Below are positions 7,337 through 12,638 of a DNA stretch of 12,638 nt, piece by piece. The notes under the pieces are model-generated. The model saw only the letters and a program-made list of their open reading frames with translations. It was not told where the DNA came from and made no database searches. This DNA comes from Candidatus Cloacimonadota bacterium (GTDB lineage: Bacteria > Cloacimonadota > Cloacimonadia > Cloacimonadales > WRIO01). Position 1 is the first letter of the stretch. Every line of letters starts with the position of its first letter. Both the position numbers and the translations under genes were made by a program. Location: the NCBI GenBank assembly GCA_023230175.1, contig JALNXV010000067.1, forward strand, positions 1-12,638, written 5' to 3'.

Positions 7337-8818
7337 CTACGAATTAGTAATAAATTTTCTATATAAATAAAAGTCTTCTTCTTGATCGTAAGATATAAAA
7401 GCAGTTTCATTGATAACAGATAGAAGAGGATGTTGTATCGGGATTATCATTTGCACGATCAACATTTCTTGTTCAATTGATTTTTTGATGATAAAATTAA
7501 TTGCATTATTAAATAAAATTAATAAGTCCTTATTTAAAGGTTGATTATATGAAATATAAATTAGGTTTGTCTCATTTTTGTCATTATTGTAATTAACTCC
7601 TATATTTAGATCAAAATCTTGTTCTTTAAAATTATAATGTACTATCTTTTTACTTGCTAAAGTTTTTAAATATTTTATATATCTATTTTCTATAGGAATA
7701 CCTTTCCAACCTAAAAATAGTCTGTTGGATAAATTAAAGTCACTATTAAATAAGAATTGTAATATTATTTCAGTATTGGTAATTACATTAATATCAGGTT
7801 TTTGATTATTACGAATATGTTTGTAATTGTTTAACTCGATTAATTTAAATGACGCCTTATTGATGAGTTCAAATCCATTTCTTAGGGCAATTTTATTTGA
7901 TGCTATATTGTCAAAATAGCTTGAGAGTTCGATTTGTTCTATTTGAGGGTAATTATCTTTTACGTGCTTTAATATGTATTGATAAAAGGCATTAGCAATC
8001 CCTTTGATATTGCAATGAGGATCGGCTCTAAGTCCTTCAATCCATACAATATCCGGTACGTTTATGCTTAATTTACATAAACCATATACAGTTTTATTGA
8101 TTTCCAGCCCGATAAATTCTCCATTTGAATCATTAACCCATTTTTCTGCTATATAGGGCATATAGTCGTCGCCATCCCATATATCTATGCAAATTTCTTT
8201 AATTCTTGGCAAATCTGATATTTGGAGTTTCCTGAAATTGCACAATGAATAATTGTCTTTTAGGTCTATTACAGGCATATCTTTAACTATTTTTGCGTGA
8301 TTATTGTATTCTGATAAGATTTGAGAAAATAGATTTTTTATATGTTCTTCAGTATAGTTAAAGTATTTATTGACCATAGTCCAGCTAATACTACTTTCTC
8401 GTTGAGCTAAACATTCATTTGAGGGTAAAATAGTTATATATTTATTATCAGTAGTCATCCAAAAAGGATATATTTTACAATACAAAGGTCTTACTTCGTC
8501 GGGTAGGATACATGGACCAAACTTATTCTTACCTGTTTTTTTTAGGAATATACAATGATTATCAATAGTTTTTAGCCTAAAACATCTATTATTTGTATAA
8601 ATTTTTTCAAATATTGGATGATAATGTTTAACAAGTAAATTAATTTCTTGATCTGTTTTATATTCTTCTATTATAAATTCTTTTTGATTGATTTGTGAGT
8701 ATTCTTTAATCCTGTTTATGTCATTAATAGAAATGCCTATATAGCCTTGATTGTTATGTTCATTGATTAAACAACAACCTTTGCCTTGTTTATGACAATC
8801 TGCACAGATATGCGACAT
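7337..8818 (-). CDS. YkgJ-type cysteine-cluster / GNAT acetyltransferase fusion protein
   Basis: A 493-residue cytoplasmic protein with three parts and no signal peptide. Residues 1-140 are a YkgJ-family zinc/iron-binding domain: CADCHKQGKGCC (Cys5, 8, 15, 16), CIFLKK (Cys89), Cys103, and RPLYCKIYPFW with Cys114. Residues about 192-330 are a GNAT acyltransferase domain. DDYMPYIAEKWV, the IEGLRADP strand and NIKGIANAF form the acetyl-CoA loop, and SNKIALRNGFE is the usual C-terminal GNAT motif. The DDYMPY...EGLRADP pattern recalls NAT16-like histidine N-acetyltransferases. In the acetyl-CoA loop the usual Q/R is Asn270, a mild deviation. Residues 340-493 form a further domain that I do not recognise with certainty; NAT16-type enzymes also carry a C-terminal extension. 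Substrate unknown. GGAG precedes the ATG, and it is monocistronic between a strong promoter and a terminator. Confidence 0.85.
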   Translation of the reverse strand: MSHICADCHKQGKGCCLINEHNNQGYIGISINDINRIKEYSQINQKEFIIEEYKTDQEINLLVKHYHPIFEKIYTNNRCFRLKTIDNHCIFLKKTGKNKFGPCILPDEVRPLYCKIYPFWMTTDNKYITILPSNECLAQRESSISWTMVNKYFNYTEEHIKNLFSQILSEYNNHAKIVKDMPVIDLKDNYSLCNFRKLQISDLPRIKEICIDIWDGDDYMPYIAEKWVNDSNGEFIGLEINKTVYGLCKLSINVPDIVWIEGLRADPHCNIKGIANAFYQYILKHVKDNYPQIEQIELSSYFDNIASNKIALRNGFELINKASFKLIELNNYKHIRNNQKPDINVITNTEIILQFLFNSDFNLSNRLFLGWKGIPIENRYIKYLKTLASKKIVHYNFKEQDFDLNIGVNYNNDKNETNLIYISYNQPLNKDLLILFNNAINFIIKKSIEQEMLIVQMIIPIQHPLLSVINETAFISYDQEEDFYLYRKFITNS

Positions 8819-8845
8819 TATAACTCCATCTTAATTTTTTTAATT

Positions 8846-8874
8846 AGAATATGTAAATCAGCATATCTTGTCAA
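8846..8874 (-). promoter_or_regulatory. Promoter of the YkgJ-GNAT gene
   Basis: On the minus strand, a perfect TTGACA (8874-8869), a 17-bp spacer and TATTCT (8851-8846) place transcription about 20 nt upstream of the ATG at 8818. The -35 box lies inside the small palindrome CTTGTCAAG (8867-8875). This is the best sigma-70-type match in the window. Confidence 0.7.
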
Positions 8875-8884
8875 GTAAATATTC

Positions 8885-8924
8885 GGAATTTTGTCTTGAC
8901 AAATTTATGTTAATGGAATTTTGT
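8885..8924 (+). repeat. Direct repeat GGAATTTTGT flanking the M16 -35 box
   Basis: Two exact copies of the 10-mer, at 8885-8894 and 8915-8924, are 30 bp apart start to start (about three helical turns) and bracket the TTGACA. The phasing would suit a dimeric regulator, but chance in AT-rich DNA is not excluded. Confidence 0.5.
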
Positions 8925-8927
8925 TAT
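8896..8927 (+). promoter_or_regulatory. Candidate promoter of the M16 peptidase gene
   Basis: TTGACA (8896-8901) faces the M16 gene, back-to-back with the opposing -35 box. The -10 is poor: TGTTAT at 8922-8927 needs a 20-bp spacer. Such a weak -10 and long spacer would fit a promoter that needs an activator. Confidence 0.4.
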
Positions 8928-8977
8928 TAAAATCAAAAAATATTACTTCAACATTTGTTTGAAGCAATGGAGGAACA

Positions 8978-11803
8978 ATGGATGATTTGAGAAAGGTGTT
9001 ATTTCTAATGTCTTTATTTATGATATTTAGTGGTTTGTGTCTTAATGCCGGTAATTATAATTTATCAGATTCTATTCCGGTTGATGATGCTGTTAAAATT
9101 GGCAAGTTAGAGAACGGACTTACTTATTATATTAAGAGAAATAATTTACCGGAGAATTTTGCAGAATTAAGACTTGTGGTTAAAGCCGGTTCAGTGCTTG
9201 AAGACGATGATCAAGCTGGATTAGCTCATTTTACTGAACATATGGCTTTTAATGGAACAAAAAATTTCCCAAATAACACTTTAGTTGAATATCTGAATAC
9301 AGTTGGCAGTGGTTATTCTGGTGGACTTAATGCCTTTACTTCTTTTGATGAAACAGTATATATGCTATCTTCAAGAACTGATGATGCTGAACAATTAGAT
9401 AAATCATTTTTAATTTTAAGTGATTGGGCAGATAGATTAAGTTTTGATTATGATGAAATTGATAGTGAACGAGGAGTTATTGTTGAAGAGTGGAGAGGTG
9501 GAAGAGGTGCAAATGAAAGAATGGGAAATAAACAACGAGAAGTTTTATTTGCTAATTCTAAATATGCAGAAAGAATGCCGATAGGGACTTTGGATGTTAT
9601 TGAAAACTTTGATTACCAAAGAATAAAAGATTTTTATAATGATTGGTATAGACCTGATTTACAAGCTGTAGTAGCGGTTGGTGATTTTGAAGTTGAAGAT
9701 ATTGAAGCCTTAATTGTAAAGTATTTTTCTAATATTGAAATGCCGAAAAATGTTAAGGAAAGACCTTACTATACCATTCCTGAACATAATGAAACCTTGT
9801 ATTCTTTCGTGACAGATAAAGAAGCTACACATACTATTATTTCTGTTGTTTATAAACATCCTACCAAAAAAATTGAAACAATAGCTGATTATAGAGAAGA
9901 GTTAATCACAACTTTATTAAATACTATGTTGAATGTTAGATTTTCCGAGATATCAAGATCAGCTGAATCACCATTTTTGTTTGCTAATGCTGCAAAATAT
10001 AATATGGTGGCACCATTAACTAATTATAATCTTTTTGCTCAAGTAGAAGAAGACTCTGTTTTAACAGGTTATAATGCCCTTTTTACTGAAATCGAACGTG
10101 TTAAACAACACGGCTTTTATCAATCAGAATTATTAAGAGCTAAAGATATGATTATTCGAGATTATGAAAAGGCTTATTTAGAACAAGATAAAACAAATTC
10201 AAATAGATCTATATGGTCCTATGTGTATAATTTTTTAAGAGAAACTCCTTGTACCAGTGAAAAACAAGCCTTTGATATTGTCACAGAAATATTACCTACT
10301 ATAAATCTTGATGATATACATAACGCTATAGATTATTGGATGACAGAAAAAAATAAAGTTGTTACTTTGATGGGAATTGATAAACCTGATTTTGAAATTC
10401 CTGAAGTTTCTGAGGTAGAAGATATTTTCAATCAAGTTAAAAATAAACAACTTCAAGCATATAAAGAGAATTTGATTGAAGAACCGTTACTTGCAAAAAG
10501 CCCACAAAAAGTAAAAGTTAAAAAAGCTAATTATGATAAAAAAAATGACCTTTATCAGTGGAAATTAAAAAATGGGGCTACGGTTTATCTTAAAAACACA
10601 GATTATAAAAATAATGAAATCCTGTTTAGTGCGTTTAGAAAAGGTGGATTATCAACAGCAGATGATGATATGTATTTATCAGCGAAAGTTGCAGCCGGAA
10701 TAATAATGGAAAGTGGTATCGGTTCATTTGATAAAACACTTTTAGATAAATATTTATCAGCTAAAGATGTTAATCTTAGATTAGATATTAGAGCAAAAAA
10801 TGAGAGCTTATCGGGCAGAAGTAGCGTTAAAGATATTGAAACTATGTTTCAAATGATGTGGTTATATTTTAATGAACCTCGAAAAGATGATATTGCTTTT
10901 GATACTTGGAAAAGAAAAACTCATACCAATCTGGCTAATGTATCCCAAAGCCCGGAATATACATTTAATGATAGTTTATATAGTCTATTATATGACAATC
11001 ATCTTCGGTCAAGACAATTGCAACTCTCTGATATTGTAAATATTAATCTTGATGATGCTTATAGTTTCTTTAGACAAAGATTTGGGTCTGTTGATGGTTT
11101 TAACTTTATTTTTGTTGGTAATTTAGATAAAGATACTTTGCATAGTTTTATTGAAACATATATTGCGACATTACCGAAAGGGGATGTTGTAAATCAAATT
11201 ATCGATAAAAATATTCGTTATAATCAAAATAAAGCTCAAAAAAATGTTTTTAAAGGTCAAGACGAAAAAAGTTTAGTAAGAGTAATGTACACTAATGATT
11301 ATAAATATGATATCGAAGATAACGTTGTTATGACTGCTGCTAATAGTGTCCTCTTTGAACTCCTTTTGGAAAATATTAGAGAAAAAATAAGTGGAGTATA
11401 TAGTATTTATCCTTATCCTTCAATCGAAAATAAGCCTTACGGGCAAATTGCTTTACATATAGCTTTTGGTTGTGATCCTAATAGGGTAGATGAAATATTA
11501 GAAGCTGTTGATGTAGAGATAGCAAAGATTAAGAATAATGAATTTGATGAAAAATACTTAGATACTTTTAAAAATACTTATAATAAGAAATTAGAAGTTC
11601 AAGCAAAAACAAATAATTACTGGCTTGATAAAATGGAAGATCTAATTTTTAATGAACAAAATTTTAAACATTTTCATACAGCTGAAGAATATGTAAATAA
11701 AATTATGAAAGATGATGTGGCTAATATGATGAAAAGATATATAAATTTTGATAAAAAATTGGTTATTATTTTATATCCTGAAAATTATCTTTCGATAGAT
11801 TAA
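8978..11803 (+). CDS. M16 family zinc metallopeptidase, two-module, exported (PqqL-like)
   Basis: A 941-residue peptidase of the insulinase/pitrilysin family. The N-terminal hydrophobic segment (residues 7-24) is a signal peptide, probably cut near LNA-GN, which places the enzyme in the periplasm. Cys21 does not sit in a proper lipobox. The first M16 domain carries the inverted zinc motif HFTEH (His84, Glu87, His88), with the third ligand probably Glu164 in ERGVIVEEWR, 76 residues after His88 as usual. NGLTYYIKRN before it and GLAHFTEHMAFNGT are typical of the PqqL branch. The second half (from about residue 520, with WKLKNGATVYLKN) repeats the fold without an HxxEH, as expected for the inactive module that closes the chamber. 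It should degrade unfolded peptides. GGAGG lies just upstream of the ATG, and the gene stands alone. Confidence 0.95.
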   Translation: MDDLRKVLFLMSLFMIFSGLCLNAGNYNLSDSIPVDDAVKIGKLENGLTYYIKRNNLPENFAELRLVVKAGSVLEDDDQAGLAHFTEHMAFNGTKNFPNNTLVEYLNTVGSGYSGGLNAFTSFDETVYMLSSRTDDAEQLDKSFLILSDWADRLSFDYDEIDSERGVIVEEWRGGRGANERMGNKQREVLFANSKYAERMPIGTLDVIENFDYQRIKDFYNDWYRPDLQAVVAVGDFEVEDIEALIVKYFSNIEMPKNVKERPYYTIPEHNETLYSFVTDKEATHTIISVVYKHPTKKIETIADYREELITTLLNTMLNVRFSEISRSAESPFLFANAAKYNMVAPLTNYNLFAQVEEDSVLTGYNALFTEIERVKQHGFYQSELLRAKDMIIRDYEKAYLEQDKTNSNRSIWSYVYNFLRETPCTSEKQAFDIVTEILPTINLDDIHNAIDYWMTEKNKVVTLMGIDKPDFEIPEVSEVEDIFNQVKNKQLQAYKENLIEEPLLAKSPQKVKVKKANYDKKNDLYQWKLKNGATVYLKNTDYKNNEILFSAFRKGGLSTADDDMYLSAKVAAGIIMESGIGSFDKTLLDKYLSAKDVNLRLDIRAKNESLSGRSSVKDIETMFQMMWLYFNEPRKDDIAFDTWKRKTHTNLANVSQSPEYTFNDSLYSLLYDNHLRSRQLQLSDIVNINLDDAYSFFRQRFGSVDGFNFIFVGNLDKDTLHSFIETYIATLPKGDVVNQIIDKNIRYNQNKAQKNVFKGQDEKSLVRVMYTNDYKYDIEDNVVMTAANSVLFELLLENIREKISGVYSIYPYPSIENKPYGQIALHIAFGCDPNRVDEILEAVDVEIAKIKNNEFDEKYLDTFKNTYNKKLEVQAKTNNYWLDKMEDLIFNEQNFKHFHTAEEYVNKIMKDDVANMMKRYINFDKKLVIILYPENYLSID

Positions 11804-11892
11804 TAATTAATTGTTTCTTTGAGGCTTGTAGTTTTATATAGAAATTATGAGCCTTATATTATTAATAATAAATGATTACATATTAATAAGTT

Positions 11893-11927
11893 TCTATAAC
11901 AGCGACTTATGTTGCTGTTATAGATTT
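11893..11927 (+). terminator. Long hairpin after the M16 gene, possible terminator
   Basis: TCTATAACAGC (11893-11903) pairs perfectly with GCTGTTATAGA (11914-11924). Three further inner pairs, one of them G-U, leave a TTAT tetraloop. Only three T follow before GAG, so it is a poor intrinsic terminator, yet it is the strongest stem downstream of the M16 gene. It could equally protect the mRNA 3' end. Confidence 0.5.
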
Positions 11928-11934
11928 GAGTCTC

Positions 11935-11946
11935 TAATCGCGATTA
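11935..11946. repeat. Perfect 12-bp palindrome
   Basis: TAATCGCGATTA is fully self-complementary and sits directly before the 29-bp tandem array. With no loop it is more likely a protein-binding site than a hairpin. Confidence 0.6.
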
Positions 11947-11947
11947 T

Positions 11948-12034
11948 CGTAGCTTGACCATCTTGGTCGAGAATTTCGTAGCTTGATCATCCTGATCGAG
12001 AATTTCGTAGCTTGATCATCCTGATCGAGAAAAT
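11948..12034 (+). repeat. Three-copy 29-bp tandem repeat, each unit a hairpin
   Basis: Units span 11948-11976, 11977-12005 and 12006-12034. Each starts CGTAG, holds the stem-loop CTTGAyCA-TCy-TGrTCGAG (8 pairs, one T-G wobble, 3-nt loop; at 11953-11971, 11982-12000 and 12011-12029), and units 1 and 2 end AGAATTT-like with unit 3 ending in AAAAT. Unit 1 has C and G where units 2 and 3 have T and A at paired positions, so the stem is kept while sequence changes. There are no spacers, so this is not a CRISPR array. Confidence 0.9.
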
Positions 12035-12042
12035 ATGCACTT

Positions 12043-12061
12043 ATCGATCTGGAAGATCGAT
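12043..12061. repeat. Hairpin with GGA loop
   Basis: ATCGATCT and AGATCGAT form a perfect 8-bp stem around GGA. Read on the minus strand the loop is TCC, the same as in the 29-bp units just upstream. Confidence 0.8.
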
Positions 12062-12082
12062 GTACGATTCCTTAACTTAATG

Positions 12083-12098
12083 ACATTGAGCTCAATGT
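12083..12098. repeat. Perfect 16-bp palindrome
   Basis: ACATTGAGCTCAATGT is fully self-complementary. It can form a 6-bp stem with an AGCT loop or serve as a symmetric binding site. Confidence 0.75.
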
Positions 12099-12100
12099 AC

Positions 12101-12119
12101 GTTGATTATCTTGATCGAT
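12101..12119 (+). repeat. Diverged copy of the tandem-array hairpin
   Basis: TTGATTA (12102-12108), loop TCT, TGATCGA (12112-12118) matches the core of the 29-bp units with one change, which turns an A-T or G-C pair into T-G and so still pairs. It is separated from the array by two unrelated palindromes. Confidence 0.7.
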
Positions 12120-12147
12120 TAGGCAAGAAGGGACTTGAAGACAAAGA

Positions 12148-12171
12148 GTTCTATAAGCTCCCGGCTTGTAG
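12148..12171 (+). repeat. Hairpin family A, copy 1 (diverged)
   Basis: After GTT, CTATAAGC (12151-12158) pairs with GCTTGTAG (12164-12171), one T-G wobble, loop TCCCG. It aligns with copies 5 and 7 along its whole length, with one base lost and a C-G pair turned into T-G. Confidence 0.75.
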
Positions 12172-12179
12172 CAAAAAGA

Positions 12180-12204
12180 GTGCAAGCAAGGATGCTCGCA
12201 CAAC
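12180..12204 (-). repeat. Hairpin family A, copy 2 (inverted)
   Basis: The plus strand reads TGCAAGCA-AGGA-TGCTCGCA at 12181-12200, then CAAC. On the minus strand it is a stem with a G-U pair and loop TCCT, preceded by GTT as in the other copies. It is an exact 20-bp inverted repeat of copy 4, 98 bp away. Confidence 0.88.
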
Positions 12205-12269
12205 ATTTTAACTGTTTTCTACTCACACTCACTTCGTTCGTTGCAAGTCAAGTCCGGCGGTCAAGCATC

Positions 12270-12293
12270 GTTCAAGCTGGAAGCTCGAACAAC
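12270..12293 (-). repeat. Hairpin family A, copy 3 (inverted, diverged)
   Basis: On the minus strand GTTCGAGCT, loop TCC, AGCTTGAAC, preceded by GTT. The outer stem pairs differ from copies 2 and 4 on both arms and still pair. The internal G-U pair stays at the same place, which fixes the orientation. Confidence 0.75.
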
Positions 12294-12294
12294 A

Positions 12295-12320
12295 GTTCTG
12301 CGAGCATCCTTGCTTGCAGG
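12295..12320 (+). repeat. Hairpin family A, copy 4
   Basis: GTT, then CTGCGAGCA (12298-12306), loop TCCT, TGCTTGCAG (12311-12319): 9 pairs with one G-U. Together with copy 2 it could also form a 20-bp long-range stem enclosing 98 bp. Confidence 0.88.
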
Positions 12321-12351
12321 TAGAAATATGGCCGCTTACATAATATATAGT

Positions 12352-12377
12352 TGGACATTTGAGAGATTTTTGGACAT
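12352..12377 (+). repeat. Short direct repeat TGGACAT
   Basis: Two exact copies at 12352-12358 and 12371-12377, 19 bp apart start to start, lie upstream of the promoter-like pair at 12399. They are possible operator half-sites; the match is short. Confidence 0.35.
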
Positions 12378-12398
12378 AAAAATAAATAAATAAATTTC

Positions 12399-12426
12399 TT
12401 GACAGTTTTTAAAAGAAATGTAAAAT
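12399..12426 (+). promoter_or_regulatory. Promoter-like -35/-10 pair inside the hairpin island
   Basis: Consensus TTGACA (12399-12404), 16 bp, TAAAAT (12421-12426; five of six match TATAAT). Transcription would start near 12433 and run through family A copies 5-7. The only reading frame downstream is the small open one at 12583, so the product may be a structured RNA or the leader of a gene beyond the window. Confidence 0.5.
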
Positions 12427-12479
12427 TTGTCTTATAACAATTATTAATATAAAGAATATATAGATATGGGGTGTTGATT

Positions 12480-12505
12480 GTTCTACAAGCATCCTTGCTT
12501 GTAGG
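12480..12505 (+). repeat. Hairpin family A, copy 5
   Basis: GTT, then CTACAAGCA (12483-12491), loop TCCT, TGCTTGTAG (12496-12504): nine perfect Watson-Crick pairs. It is identical to copy 7, 58 bp downstream. Confidence 0.9.
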
Positions 12506-12509
12506 TAAG

Positions 12510-12533
12510 GTGCAACAAGGATGTTCGCACAAC
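12510..12533 (-). repeat. Hairpin family A, copy 6 (inverted, with one-base bulge)
   Basis: The plus strand reads GTGCAACA, AGGA, TGTTCGCAC, then AAC. Relative to copy 2, the inner G-C pair is A-T on both arms, a compensated change. One arm has lost a base, leaving a bulged C (12526). Confidence 0.75.
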
Positions 12534-12537
12534 AAAA

Positions 12538-12563
12538 GTTCTACAAGCATCCTTGCTTGTAGA
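12538..12563 (+). repeat. Hairpin family A, copy 7
   Basis: GTT overlaps a ten-pair perfect stem whose arms are TCTACAAGCA (12540-12549) and TGCTTGTAGA (12554-12563), loop TCCT. It is the longest stem of the family here and sits 20 bp before the small open frame at 12583. Confidence 0.9.
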
Positions 12564-12582
12564 TACAAAAAGTGAGGATTAG

Positions 12583-12638
12583 ATGATGATTGTGATAAGC
12601 AAAATCAACAGTGTTATTCTGAACGAAGTGAAGAATCT
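12583..12638 (+). CDS. Possible start of an ORF, truncated by the window; may be spurious
   Basis: ATG 12583 (with a second ATG at 12586) follows GAGG at 12574-12577 with suitable spacing, and the frame is open to the edge for 18 codons, MMIVISKINSVILNEVKN. The last residues are simply the translation of the repeat at 12616-12638, so this is more likely a chance frame entering a repeat than a real gene. Confidence 0.2.
   Translation, partial: MMIVISKINSVILNEVKN
12616..12638 (+). repeat. Partial dispersed-repeat-like hairpin with tandem G-A mismatches
   Basis: ATTCT (12616-12620) pairs with AGAAT (12632-12636). Inside it GA faces GA as tandem G-A mismatches, then AC pairs with GT around a GAA triloop. 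The inner 10-mer GAACGAAGTG also occurs inverted at 12230-12239. From memory, very similar sequences are scattered in intergenic DNA of several bacterial groups; I cannot search here. Confidence 0.5.

Larger units (their letters stand above)
11804..12638. other. Hairpin-rich non-coding island
   Basis: These 835 bp contain no credible complete gene. ORFs at 12135-12323 (plus) and 12272-12568 (minus) merely translate the repeats. The stretch 11893-12563 holds at least fifteen inverted repeats of several kinds, listed below, and is visibly richer in G+C than the genes. The interval 12320-12480 is AT-rich and carries a promoter-like pair. I see no transposase, integrase, tRNA or CRISPR structure. 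Confidence 0.8.

Noticed and set aside
11821..11855. AGGCT/AGCCT inverted repeat just after the M16 gene as its terminator
   Set aside because: The stem is only 5-6 bp with a loop over 20 nt and no T run; the 11893 hairpin is far stronger.
11948..12034. CRISPR array
   Set aside because: The repeats are directly tandem with no unique spacers, and no cas genes are present.
12181..12318. 138-bp MITE with 20-bp perfect terminal inverted repeats
   Set aside because: The termini are two of seven self-folding hairpin copies, the flanks show no target duplication, and other copies occur singly. Not fully excluded.
12135..12323. 62-codon plus-strand ORF
   Set aside because: It lies wholly inside the hairpin repeats, has no Shine-Dalgarno site, and its residues are translations of the inverted repeats.
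12272..12568. 98-codon minus-strand ORF with repeated LQARML-type segments
   Set aside because: The internal similarity comes from family A hairpins at both ends. It runs through AT-rich promoter-like DNA between them and shows no domain.

Overview
The window is a very AT-rich piece of a diderm (Gram-negative) bacterial genome. The evidence for an outer membrane and periplasm is a patatin whose tail turns into a POTRA domain, an exported M16 peptidase, an exported TPR protein and a long-form SppA. Base composition is low-GC throughout the genes, Shine-Dalgarno sites are mostly clear (GGAGG type), and TGA is used as a stop. I cannot place the organism. Low-GC lineages such as Cloacimonadota-like members of the FCB group or spirochaetes would fit, but nothing here decides it.

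Layout. At 1-1099 (minus) is the N-terminal part of a secreted patatin-like phospholipase that runs off the window edge. After a 295-bp non-coding gap comes a tight plus-strand cluster at 1395-6188: a DUF4390-like exported protein, an NtrY-type membrane histidine kinase, a sigma-54-dependent NtrC/NtrX-type response regulator, and SppA signal peptide peptidase. Its genes abut or overlap (0 bp, 23 bp and 4 bp), and it closes with an intrinsic terminator. A second short unit at 6323-7277 pairs a minimal NifU-type Fe-S scaffold with an exported TPR protein, and ends at a terminator shared with the converging gene. On the minus strand at 7337-8818 is an unusual three-part protein: a YkgJ-type cysteine cluster, a GNAT acetyltransferase resembling histidine N-acetyltransferase, and an extra C-terminal domain. 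A divergent promoter region (8819-8977) separates it from a 941-residue two-module M16 zinc peptidase at 8978-11803.

The last 835 bp (11804-12638) hold no convincing gene. They are packed with small inverted repeats: a long hairpin, a three-copy 29-bp tandem array, several perfect palindromes, and seven copies in both orientations of a second hairpin family. Nearly all share 8-10-bp stems and a 3-5-nt loop beginning TCC or TCT (or its complement). Paired changes between copies preserve the stems, so folding appears to be what is conserved. A good -35/-10 pair lies between the hairpins. This hairpin island is the part of the window most likely to hold something undescribed.

Functionally, the first half reads as an envelope-sensing module: a two-component system co-transcribed with a membrane protease that removes peptide debris, beside a surface lipase. 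The M16 peptidase also fits envelope peptide turnover. These links are inferred from gene order.
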